DNA from: Liolophura sinensis
Lineage: Eukaryota; Mollusca; Polyplacophora; Chitonida; Chitonidae
Assembly: GCF_032854445.1 (NCBI RefSeq)
Contig: NC_088302.1
Location: 13,947,338 to 14,011,337 of the forward strand
Length of the DNA stretch: 64,000 nucleotides
Direction of reading: 5' to 3'
Below the pieces are notes generated by a model that was not told where the DNA came from, did not search any database, and worked only from the letters and a program-made list of their open reading frames with translations. The translations under genes and the position numbers were made by a program. Positions 33,056-45,695 of the stretch are shown one piece after another; within the stretch, counting starts at the first letter, position 1; every line of letters starts with the position of its first letter.

Positions 33056-34944
33056 ATCTGGAGAAGAGCTGTTATATTTATACAGATCAACTACCTCGCT
33101 ATCGTGCTTGTGCTGGTGCCGCCCAGGGGCTCTGGGAGAGGTTAGCAGCATTAAGCGCTCAATAAAATAAATAAAAATGTAATGTAAATAAAAACAAAAT
33201 AGATACCAAAGGCCTTATACACCAATCATATAAATGAGTGCTTCATTGTGTTAAGTGGAATTCCGCTGGTAGCATAACTCCCGGCTTAAAATTCGCAACT
33301 GATGTCTTTAGAGTCAAGATCTGTTAAAAAAAAACAAATTAATCCGTATTACATGAAAGAATTTTATTAATAATGTATGAAGTGCTGAGACTCGTTGTCT
33401 ACTTTGAAATTACGTAGTCATGGACACACTCTGGTGTTTCACCGTCACTGCTTTAGCTTAGCGCTATCCAGGAGACGATTTATGCGTTGCTTGGCAGGTT
33501 AAGATGATCTCGCTACATTAAGTATTCTTTGGAGACGAAACTTAGGGAGACTCATTCCGTCCAAGCATACTAAGTTACCATGGATTTTATAGTGGACAAC
33601 CTGAAGCCGACCTTCTCTTCGTGATCGTAGCATTCTGATTTCTTGGGCAATCTTTCTTTTTTCTGTTCAAGTGTCACTTTTAGTGCGAATCATTAGCACT
33701 GGGTTATCGTCCAAACCCTTCTGGCATGAACTACACTGCAATGTTCCAAGGGCAATCTGACCACTCTCTAGCAGTTAGTGAAAGAGATGACTGCCAGCCG
33801 TTCTGTCGTTACTTACCGAAATGCTATAAACTCACAATCTATCACTGCTGGTGCTTTTATCCACTCAGCATACTGATTCCTCAAGGGTTGGCAAACAATC
33901 AGTGTCTTACTAACAAGGCAAGTAAGCAGTAAAGTTCCGTGTGTAGAATAAAAGTGATTCTGAGATTTGCATTCAATAATCTTTCACTACATTTTGACCA
34001 GTATTCCCACTCTGTAACACTCTAGATATGTACCTTCGTTACACCGTTTCTTATGCGGATTAAAAAATGACCAACGTCGTATAAGCAAAGGCTGTCATGG
34101 GTATACAGAAGAAATGTCCAACACGTGAAGGTGTATTTCTCGAATGTTCGAGGGAATGCGGTAGCTTGTTAAACGAGGATTGATAAATGCTGTGTGTTTA
34201 GATGTGGTTACTGTTAGTATTAGTTGGAGTGAAACTTGCGTTTGCGATAGGGAATAAGATACATTGCTATATATACTCACCCATCTGTTACTGGGTGTTT
34301 ACACAATACGCGGGGTAATTGTGAAGAAAAAAAAACCAGTCGCTCTCCAAGTTACATGAGTATTCAATAGCGTATCTACTCGCCACCAAAAGACACGCCA
34401 GGGCACTGTGACATAAAGACTAATCAAACCAGCAGACTGCAATGACGATAAATTTTGTGGACGTACGACTCAAGAGAAATCCAAGAATGTCACTTCCGAT
34501 GAAATCTACAAGGAGTCTCTAACCTATAACTCATTAGTTTCCGTAATTTCTAGATTACTAAAGTTTCAAGAGGGAGCAACTTATAAATAGACGAATCCTA
34601 TGTGAAACTCAAGGTTACAATAGGGAAGTTTCGAGTTCGAACTCTTTTATTATTGAAGGGAGAAAAGTCCGATTGTAGCATGTTATCCGTAAAAAATATT
34701 GGGCAACTATTTTTGACTAAAACATGAGCCTCTGTGAAAAGTTTCATAAAATGTATTTTAGAGTGGACGAATGAAAATTGACAATCTGAACGTTTTGTGA
34801 ACTGGAGAAGTTCCCAAAGGAAAGAAGTGCCATTTATGCCTCTGGAAAAGGGTGAGACAAGTGATGAGTAAATCAATTTCAATAAGGTTTCCTAATTTTT
34901 TTTACGATTCACATAATACAGTAGGATTGTTTTTACCTTTGCGA

Positions 34945-35219
34945 TTTTTTTTGATTTTTTTTTTTTTTGATTGGTGTTTTACGCCGTACTCAAGAATATT
35001 TCACTCATACGACGGCGGTCAGCATTATGGTGGGTGGAAACCAGGCACAGCCCGGGGGAAACCCACGACCATCCGCAGGTTGCTGGAAGACCTTCCCACT
35101 TACGGCCGGAGAGTAAGCCAGCATGAGCTGGACTTGAACTCACAGCGCCCGCATTGGTGAGAGGCTTCTGGGTCATTACGCTGCTCTAGCGCGCTAACCG
35201 ACTGAGCCACGGAGGCCCC
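34945..35219 (-). mobile_element. SINE family A, full length, with target-site duplication
   Basis: Runs from a T-rich tail and gattggtgttttacgccgta to the head gcgcgctaaccgactgagcc acggaggcccc. TTACCTTTGCGA flanks it at 34933-34944 and 35220-35231. The A and B boxes of the Pol III promoter are intact in outline. Confidence 0.94.
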
Positions 35220-35780
35220 TTACCTTTGCGACAAAAGAGTTCCAATTCGAAACTCCCCTATTACTAAGCGGAGAATTCTGTAGGCTGTTTATTTGTACAC
35301 ATTATTTTCCAACAGTTTTAAGCTATGTATAAATCCAAATGAAAATTCAGCTAGGCAGAAATTAACTGCTCTGTACTTTTCAGCTTCCATGTGAACGCCG
35401 TGTTTATATATCAGATACAATTACCATTGAGTTCAAAGTAAAAGCTATTGGCTTTCTTTTTTCCGATGGCTTCGTTGAACATTCACTCAGGTGTAAGACC
35501 CTACCCTGCGTTAGGCTGTCCCAAAAAGCCTTCCGCTCTTCCTATTTTGAAAAAGCTACGCATCTGTGCGTCGAAACAGACATTTGTATACCAGCCGTCA
35601 GGCAATAAGGGCGTCCCAGGTCAATTATTGTTGTTTCCCCACATATAACCAGTCGTTCAATATTGTCCACTGGCAGCTCTTAGGACCATTCAAATGCGCC
35701 TTGAGAAGAATGAGTGAAATACGGCTTTATCTTGTTATTTACGGAAGATCTGTTCGTTTTCTGTCAGTTGATTTATTCGT

Positions 35781-35960
35781 CTGATTGGTGTGTAACCCCA
35801 TAGGCCCACTCAGGAGTTTTTCACTTATAAAGTGGCGATCAGGTATATGGCTAGATGAAACAGTAATATCCGGAGAAAACCACGGCAAGCATCTAGCAGT
35901 AGGCCATGTCCATGTACCTGACGAGCCTTCTGACCTCAAGCGTGAGGTCAACTAATGTTA
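35781..35960 (-). mobile_element. SINE-like remnant related to A/C tails
   Basis: gattggtgtgtaaccccata, then a tttttcacttataaagtggc block and ccggagaaaaccacggcaag. The order fits a SINE tail in minus orientation, but the head is not recognisable. Confidence 0.5.
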
Positions 35961-36019
35961 ACTGACTGGACGCCCAGTTGCAGCGGTATCTGTGCTTTAC
36001 ATACATTTGATCAGAAAGG

Positions 36020-36309
36020 TACCCGTCAGCCACTAATCACGCTACCGTCGCTGCTTGGATTTTCTCTCTCTACTGCTTGTTCTAATTATATTGTTTTCCT
36101 GCATATGTTTTAATGATATTTTGTGTTAAAAGTGATGACAACACAGCATTTTGGGTAATTCTAGACAAGTGTCTTTTAATTAATTACAATTAACATCAGT
36201 GAATTTTTTTACCTAATTCTCATGATGCTTGGTCGAGTATAATTTGTTACCGTTGAAGCATTTACATGAGCAATTAGACTAAAACGCTAACTGAGGTAAA
36301 TTGAAGTAA

Positions 36310-36310
<1 letters not shown>
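36020..36310. repeat. Dispersed repeat M (copy near 36.2 kb)
   Basis: Contains cacgctaccgtcgctgcttg, acaattaacatcagtgaatt, tttttacctaattct and gctaactgaggtaaattgaa. The same words recur in the blocks (28100-28830, 31260-31610), near 53.0-53.6 kb and at 63.5 kb. The relation to a named element is unknown. Confidence 0.6.

Positions 36311-36312
<2 letters not shown>

Positions 36313-36381
<69 letters not shown>
36313..36381. repeat. (AT)n microsatellite
   Basis: About 34 uninterrupted AT dinucleotides, directly after dispersed repeat M. Confidence 0.96.
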
Positions 36382-36382
<1 letters not shown>

Positions 36383-37480
36383 TGTACTAGAAACATGACA
36401 AACTCAACTTGTTGATTTAGCTTATCAGTTTCACCGTATCATGACGGTTCTTCTGAGCTATTTTATTTTACATATATACACGCATCAGCCTGATGTAACA
36501 CTGTTTGTCCCAGTTGCACAGTTGCGTCTCCTACATATAACTAGATAAATAATGTGATCACGAGTATTTATTTTTTTATTTGATCAATCAAATCCCAGTC
36601 TTTAATTGTCAATTATTTTATGTTTTAATCTTCTTATTGAACTCAATATGAACTCAACATGTAGATCAAGGTCTAAAATGACTCTAATAACCGTCAAGCA
36701 ATTTAAACCATAAATATGCAATCTGCTAAAAATTTTCCTGTTCTTTCGACATTACAACAATCGTTCCAGTGGCCCTGTAAATCTAAAAACCGAAATTCGT
36801 TTCTTGTACCGATATTGACATCTCATCTCCTTGAATGGTCACAATGTAATTCTCTCGGAGTACGTGGATACTTCACAGAAATAATGACACTGTTCAGACT
36901 TGAAATTTATGCACACTGTAGGACAAACAATACGGAAAGACATACACTTTCTGACGTAGACGAACTTATTCTCTGAAACCATCCCTGTATTATGACTGCC
37001 TTTCATTTCTTTTGGCAAAAAACATTTCCTTACCTAACCTTGTAACCTGAAAAAATCCATTAAACATTTCCAGAGGTCAACAATGTTCAATAAAGTTTGG
37101 AAAATCTTATGGGAAAAATATCGTAGGTTTCACCTCGGGCACGCAGGCCCGTCAAAGTGTTTTAACATTTATTAACAATATAATTACAAGCTTAGTTAAC
37201 AGAGTGACACAACCAGTGTGCAAATACTGAAGAAGTTAGTCTAAAATTTTCATTTTCCTATATTTGACAATACTCATTCACTCGAAAACTTAAAATATAG
37301 GAGTAAAAAGATAAACAAACAATGTATTTATTGTTATTAGCTCTGTAAAAATCCTCGTATCGTAATTCTATATTTCCTTAAAAACAACTCAGAAAACAAA
37401 ACAGAAGTTTTCTGGATAAGCCTGGCTATACAAACGCACACGTACATGTGTGAATTGATGGATAGACATGGATACGTGTA
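36382..37480. other. No gene recognised
   Basis: AT-rich DNA with chance frames only. Confidence 0.4.
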
Positions 37481-37945
37481 TAAGAGTGTTAGAACGGCCA
37501 GGCATTATAACCTTAATGATTCTCTCCATCCGCAGGTGTTCGAGTACATTGGGATAGATTGCAATTTACAGAGCTGTTCATTGCCCTGCACGTGGGGGTA
37601 ATTGATAGCCCTGTCTACAGCCATTCATCAGCCAGATCACGTAACTTTGACAGGTGAAACAAGACTGTTTGAAAATGAATGACCAAACTTCACAGTTGAG
37701 CTCAATTAATAGTGAAAACTGAATGAAATTGAATACTGGTTTCCAGGCGCAGTCCTGGGCTGGCCTTTCCACTGCTGCCGAATATTACTGTCTAACTCAC
37801 GCAGGGTAAGTCGCAATCAATAGTAACATTGCCAGGAAGGGTTCGCGTGTTACTTAAACGTTTCTGTATGAACACTACAAATTAAATCCGCGACAGCTTG
37901 TCTACAACCCGAATAAAAATATGTGTTCTGTTCCCGCCTACATCA
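37481..37945 (+). repeat. Inverted repeat pair 2, left arm
   Basis: Matches the reverse complement of 49130-49560 over about 430-465 bp, roughly 75-80 percent by eye. Shared words include ccgcaggtgttcgagtacat, aatttacagagctgttcatt, gacaggtgaaacaag, gaatgaccaaacttcaca and gacagcttgtctacaacccg. Indels are frequent and no frame is kept, so it behaves as a non-coding interspersed repeat. Confidence 0.85.
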
Positions 37946-40621
37946 GGAGTTCGTTGAGTTCTGTTTTTGAACAGGTCACATAACCCGGAAAGGCTATGCC
38001 GACTGCAGCGTCGCAAAATTAGAACTTGCCAAGAGATTTACATGACTGTTTCGTCATTGGGGTGATTTTCTCGAAATGGACAGCATTTCGTGTTTTGCTT
38101 ATTTCCTTATTCTCTGTCCGAAATTGTCAGATGCCCAAAGAGTGATTCACGTTCAAACTTACTTTAAGCAGCTTGTTTGCCCCTCAAATGGTGAAGACGG
38201 TAGATAGGCTAGAATAGAAATAAAGCATTTATTATCATGTTCAGGTAGTGGACAACTGTCGAATATAATTGTCATTTATACTAACATATATCACTGCACG
38301 CAATTGTCTGTTTCCTTCTCCTTTACACATTTGGGCAGCCATCTTAAATTGGTCAGCCGATGTAACCAAAAGTACCGGCGTAAATGCCCTTGGCGAATTC
38401 GTCTCTAATGTTTTCGTGGTATTCATTCGTCTGAAACCAGGAAGTTGACAACACAAGTGTTTTAGCTCAACTTGATATTGTGTTTTTGCATTCGCCATAA
38501 ACACTCTACCACCAGGGAAACGGCAAATAAGATTTAACCTTTCCTTCCATCTATGCCATTTCGAAACTACAACCTCGAACATACTAACGATACATGTAAA
38601 GCGTGAAAATGTAGCCCCGCCTTTTTTGTTACCATTCACAAGGTGTTACTGGCAATGGGACTGTGTTTTTGACGACTGTTGTCGTTGTTTTTGGTATCGG
38701 TATCTTGAATGTGTACGAGTCGTGAAAGATCGTCCGCTGACTGCAAGCTAAATTAAACAATAAGACTGGAACTTAATACAGCGATAGGAAAACAAGCCGT
38801 CTGGCGGTGCAGGAAAGCGAAGTTCATGCTGACATTATAGAGATGCTTCCCACGTAAAAGCTCGACTTCAAGTAGGAACTTAGAAAACTTACTGGGAAGG
38901 GGGGGGGGGGGTGGATGGGCGAATCTGTCGAAACCCTAAACTGTAGGTTAAGATGTTAACATCGCCATTTGTGTTAAAATCTTATATGATCTTTGTCAAC
39001 CTGTATAATTAACATTATTGATTTAGCTACGTTAACTTGCCTACTTGGCAACAAACTAAATATAATGTTTCAACAATACGAATTACAACTGTGTTTGTCT
39101 ACTATACGTGTTTAGCAAGGCTTTTCGATTATGAAACCAGCTGTGCGTTTTGACGTTTCTAAAGGTCTATAGCTTGTTATATGGGTACGTTTTCAGCAGG
39201 TGCAATGCTGACAACCAGTGTAATGGCAACTACGTTGTTAGCATTAAACACGCGTTAGTGAAGCTTATATCCTCATTTCCTTCTAAACATGTGGTGGTTT
39301 GAAACATAAAAAAATGGAGACTTAAGCCTGAATAAAGATATCCTTGTGAACAGGATCAATGGGCCATATTAAACGGTGGCAGTGACCCCAGAAACAGATG
39401 CGTTCCAGAACTACTCAGCCATGTAAGCCTCGATGTGGTACCTTTAGGCCGTGTGCAGAATTAACTTATGAACCCAGCAATCCGAGCAGAAAGAACATTT
39501 CATTTGCGGTTTTTAAATACTCACAGATAAAATTGATTACTTAAAATAAATAGATAAAAAATAAATAAATAAATAATGTTAGTGACATAATGTTACATTT
39601 AAAGTCATGAAATGAAATAAACTATAATCAAGCAATCTAATATCATATAGATAGATACAGGTATGAAAATGTTTATCATAGTGAAGTCACATTGAAATCT
39701 TATCATACGAATTATTGATAATACCGCTAACATCGGAATACTAAACTTTTTAGGGAATACATTACTGTAAGTGACCTTTTTATTCGCGTGGTACTCACAC
39801 TACTTGCCGCGGTTAGAGACATAAAAATCGATCATTTGTACTGTGGGTCTGTGCGTGTTACGATATACATACGATGAGAGAGGCTGTTTTATCGACTGTA
39901 CTTGCCTTCCAGTCAGATCACCTTTCAGACGCGTGCGATACATCGCTCGGGGGTTTCCGCGTTTCAAACTTCCTTTTCTTTATGATGATTTCTGAGAAAT
40001 TTACTCAAATCTGTCACAGTTCACTCAAAGTTTCACTCACACTGCTGATGCATGAGAATTAAACTGTGGGATTTATTTATATAACATTTACTCTGGTATT
40101 CTCCTGGAGTGAGTGACGCGAATATTCGCTCACACAGCAGTAAGGGCTTCGTCTTATAAAGGTTAACAGTCTTCAAAAGATTAAAAGGAGGATTAACTTC
40201 CTTTGTCTAATCAAGTTACTGTATGGTATAGTGCTTTTGTCACATCTTACAGGTACAAACAAGGTTAAAAAATAACATTGTTACTTGAATACTTGAGTTG
40301 TTTTATTACTTGACGTTTCTGTATTGTAGTTTGATTTTTGTTTATCAGTTGTCCAAAAATTCCGTTAAGATCCGCGAAAGTTGATTCCCGCGAATGTGTC
40401 TTCTTACCAAATTCGCGAAAGTTTATACCCGTTTATACAATGTTTCTATTGTACGAAAGATATAATTTATAATTAAATATAAGTTATTTGCTATTGCACC
40501 GGAAAGATATATGGTGTATGAGGTTAATCAATTGCCAGTTCATGAAGTAGAATCACGTTGATGAAATAACTATAATTCAAATCAAGAAACCTAAGCCTTT
40601 TGATTTAGACTATGACGACTA
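37946..40621. other. No firm gene
   Basis: Holds a 13-G run at 38899-38911. A minus frame of 132 codons at 38241-38639 includes AAGATGGCTGCC, a YY1-like/start-like context, but it is within chance length and lacks splice support. A segment at about 39605-39750 (atcatagtgaagtcacattg) has a diverged partner at 40555-40840 that was later split by a SINE. Confidence 0.35.
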
Positions 40622-40762
40622 TGGGAAGGTCTGCAGCAACCATCGGATGGTCGAGAGTTTTCCCCGGGCTCTGCCTGGTTTCCTCCCACCATAATGCTGG
40701 CCGCCGTCGTATAAATGAAATGTTCTTGAGTACGGCGTAAAACATCAATGAAATAAATAAAT
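40622..40762 (+). mobile_element. SINE family A, 5'-truncated
   Basis: Starts in the body (gggaaggtctgcagcaacca) and continues through ccgggctctgcctggtttcc, ccaccataatgctggccgcc and cttgagtacggcgtaaaaca to the AAATAAATAA tail. No clear target-site duplication. Confidence 0.88.
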
Positions 40763-42224
40763 CATAGTGAAGTCACATTTAAGCTTAAACATACGCATTA
40801 TTGCATTACTGCTGACTTTGGACGTCGGGATACTACTAAAATATATAATGGACGAAGTTTTATGTAATTCGTGGATAGACATGTTTTACTTATAGTAGAG
40901 ACGTAAGTATGTTATATAAATGTCTGAATTGTTTTATATTATATTTATTATAATAATACTGCACTGGAAAGACAGATGATGTCCCGTCGTTAAACCTCTG
41001 TAAACTCAGCGACAGGGACGTAGAGGCCAGTCGAACATCTCACGCCGGATCCATATATAACTGATACAGTGAGCAAGGGAGCGGCTAAAATTAAGATTTG
41101 CGACAAAAAATGTCTGCAGCAGTATGTCAGTTGCACGGTTTGATCATCGTAATAATCTATGTATTGTCCATTGAAATCATCAACAGTTTTCTTTCCATTC
41201 AAACACATTCTGCCTTTTTTGTGAAGTTTTCTAGCCACATATAATGGCAGATCATTTAGTTATGTCTGTGAATAGGCGTAAATTTCAGAAACAGGTACAG
41301 TATTGCCGGATTCTAAGGACATACTCTTCATGTATTATTCACCCATCCCACGGGCATATTCATCGGATGTGGGGTGGATCCTACTCGGATAATACGGCCA
41401 TAATGGGCCGCTCATGCACAGATGTTGGCACCATCCTGATCGCATCTTGACCGATCGGTACATGTAGTCTCATTTAGACCATTTTACGGGACTTTAGCCT
41501 TGTCTACACGCTAGCTTTGCTTACCTGGATTGCAGGCGCTGCGACAAAAAAGTACTACTGAATGGTCTCTCATTCGCCTAACCCTCTCTTATTCAAGTCA
41601 GTAAAAAATTTAGCCAGCCCTGTGAATGACTTTCGAGTTTCGCTTTCCCGTTTGTCAACGAAGTTTATTAGTGTCAGTACACTCGTAGTTGCATTCCAGG
41701 ACAACCGGAGGTGATGTGAGCTCTCGCAAATGGCTGTTCTAATATAATAAATTAGCTGTATGTGGTGCCTAAATTATCGTGTATAATTTCTGTTATAACT
41801 ATACAGCACGGTATATTTAGTACTTAATAGCCAATAATTACGGAGACAGTCAAAACTCGATCTGCGTATTGTCATAATTATGTGCAAATTAGTAACCACG
41901 AGGGGAACTAGATCGTTTGTGAATTGTTAATTTTTTTCCGAGAGAACAAACAAGGTTGGTGTCCAATAACGCGACATTTGTTAGATGGGTTTATGTGTGG
42001 ATGTTAGCGTATGTCGTAAAATCCTACGCGGATGATGGTCGGATCCTACGCCCATCATACGCGGATGGTACACCCATCTTGTCTATATGATCGGCGTGTG
42101 ATGTGAACATCTTACTGTGAAATTTTACTCTTCCTACGTTGATTTTCCGACTCGCATCCGTGCCAGATATATCATTAGAATCGAGCAGTACTGTATATCT
42201 CTCTAAGGAGTCTGTCGCAATCAA
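40763..42224. other. Mostly unassigned; weak minus-strand coding hints
   Basis: A minus frame at 40990-41238 (83 codons; an internal ATG gives about 72) ends in TAA with AATAAA 41 bp beyond, at 40944-40949. It contains a hydrophobic run (LILAAPLLTVSVIYG). No acceptor fits its frame. A minus donor CAG|GTAAGC is present near 41524. At 42024-42275 another minus frame (VLLIATDSLERYTVLLDSND) has splice-like edges. These do not assemble into a consistent gene. Confidence 0.25.
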
Positions 42225-42845
42225 TAAGACGTCAGTCTCTCGAAATTTCTGGAAGCAATCCCGGCTTTGAGACACAAACTTAGCCAGAAACAGGCGTTTA
42301 TATACACATGTATATATTGCACGAGTATGAGCTCAGTGGAGCCTATCAACTAATTTCACAACTTTGTCTATTAGACTATACCTGTCGTACAGGCACTTGA
42401 GCCAGACGCATGTAATGGCGACTACTCGCCAAACACTCGTCTGAAAACTGCAAATATTGATCCCAGACAAATTGCAATCCGGCAACGAGGTAATATATAT
42501 ATGGACTTCTGTGTCTCCCTAAAGGTGATAAAATTGCCATCCTTCTGGTATGTTTTCTCCAAATTCCTATCCAGACATTCGCGTATGTTCTTCTTTAGAG
42601 AGCTCTCCAGATGAGCTTTACCAAGTGTTCATTTTCCTATTTGCTTCCGTGGATAAATGTCTTCACGACTGTATGAGCAGTGTATGTGTGTGGATTGTGT
42701 GTGTGGCGCCCTTCTTCCAGACTGGTATAGTAACGTCGCCCAGCCCTCACAAACAACTGGTGGCTTTTGTCCAAGAGATAAACTTGTGTGTCTCCCACGG
42801 AATCAATAACACGTTAGGATATATACATGAACTTCATGCTGTGAA
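42225..42845 (+). repeat. Inverted repeat pair 1, left arm
   Basis: Matches the reverse complement of 45060-45695 over about 600 bp, about 80 percent in the core. Shared words: ttgagacacaaa, tatgagctca, aggcacttgagccagacgca, ctcgccaaacactcgtctga, aggtgataaaattgccatcc, catacagtcgtgaaga (inverted) and cagccctcacaaacaactgg. Frequent indels argue against a conserved coding frame. Confidence 0.88.
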
Positions 42846-44135
42846 AATTGACGTTAGTTCTGAACAGAGAGATAACATCGATTTAAATAGACTCAATTCA
42901 TAAAGTTTCTTTGGAGCTGGTTGTTCCAAGTTTGATTTCGGCTAGCCCCACATACCTCAAGATGAGTAAAAAATTGAGATTAAGAATGTTTTCTATTCGT
43001 AAACGTTTCTCGGAAATAATCCAGTTTTGGCATAGGTTATTCAAAAGACAGAAAACTTCATTGCCTGGACATGGATTCCCTATTTCATAAGTTGGTTATC
43101 AGTATGTCTTTCAAGAACCTAAGAAACAACTGTAAAAATATCTAACTAAAAATGTATCTAGAAATAGATAATTGATAATTTAACAAGTTTCTGCCTCTTT
43201 TATCATAAAGGTAATATGGAATTAAAATTTTGTCACCGTCTTTTGTTAGTTTCTTTCTTTGGTCTTGCTATTGTTGGTAAAATTTGGCTTTCAGTATTAC
43301 AAACCTATGTTTGCAGAATGAATCACTCGCATAGCTGTGGAATAACTCCGAGTAGTTCTGTACCCACAAGCAGACAGCTATAAGTTTTAGCTTTGTATTG
43401 GTAAATGCTTGTTGCAAGTCAACATGTAGATCTCACAGGATTTGGTCACTGTACATATATAACCCAAAATGTACATATTTTCATGGTTTACATTATTTTT
43501 AGTACATTTAAGTTGAGAATATTGTGATATTGTCTGAAACACAATATAATAATTAAGAGTATTGTTAACACCATTGTATCAGTTGTTACATTGAGTAAAT
43601 CTAGGTGGCATGGTAAAGTTATATAAATGTGTAACCGGTAGGCGACTATACCACCAAGCTTTCAGTGTATGAATGGCGTTTGCACTAAGTAGCGTACTGA
43701 AGTGTCAGTTTTGTACGCCTTTGACACATTTAAGGAACGTTTCATCGTTCACTTCATCATTTCGTTGTGGTAGAAACAAGATTACTGGTGATTTCCCGAG
43801 CTTGGTTCGTAAAAAAAAAACATTGGCTAGATTACCATACTGGGTGTCATTAGAAACTTGAGCATTGCAGTTTGTTTTGGTGATTTTAGCATTACAGTTA
43901 TACTGCTTTCACTTCAAATATAAACACTGTATTCATCCAAGGCGCGGCAAAAGGCACTACTACAGTTGCGATCAAATTAAAATGTATTCTGTTTGTTTTA
44001 CCCGTGTCTTCTTTCGACCTCAGCTCATGCATGTACCCCTGCAATTTGTTCAGCTGTACCAAATCCCGTTCACCTTTGTGTATTATGAAACGGCTCAAAC
44101 TGTTTCTAACGAGTAGCTAAAATGTTGGCCAAAGT
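42846..44135. other. No gene recognised
   Basis: Spacer between the arms of inverted repeat pair 1. Chance frames only. Confidence 0.4.
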
Positions 44136-44147
44136 TCATGTTTTGGG

Positions 44148-44406
44148 GGGCTCCATGGCTCAGTTGGTTAGCGCGCTAGCGCAGAGTAATGACCCAGGAG
44201 CTTCTCACCAATGCGGTCGCTGTGAGTTCAAGTCCAGCTCATGCTGGCTTCCTCTCCGGCCGTAAGTGGGAAGGTCTGCCAGCAACCTGTGGATGGTCGT
44301 GGGTTTCCCCCGGGCTGTGCCCGGTTTCCACCCACCATAATTCTGGCCGACGTCGTATAAATGAAATATTCTTGAGTACGGCGTAAAATACCAATCCAAA
44401 AAAAAA
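44148..44406 (+). mobile_element. SINE family A, full length, with target-site duplication
   Basis: Head GGCTCCATGGCTCAGTTGGT with an A box, B box gtgagttcaagtccagctca, a body including gatggtcgtgggtttccccc, and tail cttgagtacggcgtaaaata. TCATGTTTTGGG flanks it at 44136-44147 and 44407-44418. It lies inside the spacer of inverted repeat pair 1. Confidence 0.95.
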
Positions 44407-45059
44407 TCATGTTTTGGGCCACTCCAAGGTGTATTTTATACGTCTAGTTAAAAGAATAGCTTCATCGTGTTCCCTATACATTGGATATACCCCCTTCAGC
44501 AAATATTCTTTTTTCCAATTACTTATTTATTTATCAGATAATTGTATAACGTTTGTACAATGGGGGTCACATTTATCCGGATAAAACCATCGAACTTCCC
44601 CAGGATTCTTACAAAACTCTTGACCTTTTGCATCAGTTGACCTAACGGAAATTGACAGCTTAGACTCGAGCACATTTGTGGCGCCAGCGAGCAACCACTC
44701 AACAAGTTGTAAAACTAATATGCCTTTACAATATATAAATAGGCAACTGCCTCCTTTAAAACTGTTTATCTCTCTTACATAATCGAGGCTCCTAACTATC
44801 CCTGGATTGGCCTAAAAGAGTAAGGCTTTGGATATATCTAAAGGAGATTAAATCACACTGGTCATTATAATAAAGTCGCTAGCAGTTGCGATGACGACTG
44901 AAAGTTACTTCTGATCATTAGGTATTTTTAAAATCATTTTGGGAAACACAAATATAAAGCCACTCGAATCGAAAGTGAAGTAGCTAGCTCTCAGAAACTT
45001 TCGGAATTGCATCTAAAGTCTTGAACGGTTCACTAGCAATGTAATTTTTGCTCGTTTTG

Positions 45060-45695
45060 TTCTGGAATTGCTATAAACGTTCACATTGTGTCCGATATCC
45101 TAACGTGCTATTGATTTCGTGAGAGACACACAAGTTTATCCCTTTTACAAAAGCCACCGGTTGTTTGTGAGGGCTGGACGGCGTAACTGTGTCAGTCTGG
45201 AAGAGGGGCGCTACTACTTACACTGCTCATACAGTCGTGAAGATACACGCATATCTATCCACGGAAAGCAAATGGGAAAAATGGGCACTTGATGAAGTTC
45301 TTCTGGAGAGCTTTCTAAAGAACAGCATACGCGACATTCTCCGGATAGGAATTTGGAGAAAACCACGCCAGAATGATGACAATTTTATCACCTTTAGAGA
45401 GACATACGAGTCCATGTATATTACCTCGCTGCCCGATTGCAATTTATCTGGGATCAATATTTTCAGTTTTCAGACGAGTGTTTGGCGAGTGGTGGCCATT
45501 ACATGCGTTTGGCTCAAGTGCTTCTATAACAACATGGCCTAACAGACAACGTTCTGAAACTAGCAGAGAGTCTATTGAGCTCATAGTTGTGGAGTATAAA
45601 CATGTGCGTACAGAAAGCCTATTCTTTCCCTAGACAAGATTGGATTTGTGTCTCAGAACAGAGATTGCTCCCAGAAACTTTAAGAGAAGGACGCT
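45060..45695 (-). repeat. Inverted repeat pair 1, right arm
   Basis: Partner of 42225-42845 in opposite orientation, with about 2.2 kb between the arms. The 117-codon + frame at 45189-45542 lies wholly in this arm and has no counterpart frame in the left arm. Confidence 0.88.

Larger units (their letters stand above)
30700..34010 (+). repeat. Tandem duplication, block II
   Basis: Colinear with block I (27430-30260). The offset is about 3330 bp at the minisatellite, about 2760 bp at segment A, and about 3695 bp at the far end (gttatcgtccaaacccttct near 33704). The jump is explained by the SINEs C and B at 32395-33055, present only here. The caggaagta region occurs once here and twice in block I, which explains the shorter middle offset. 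Confidence 0.8.

Noticed and set aside
38241-38639. 132-codon minus frame with AAGATGGCTGCC
   Set aside because: Length is about what one expects once by chance in this window; no donor consistent with a first exon, and no recognised protein.
45189-45542. 117-codon + frame in the right arm of inverted repeat 1
   Set aside because: The left arm has the same DNA with indels that destroy this frame, so it is not under coding constraint.
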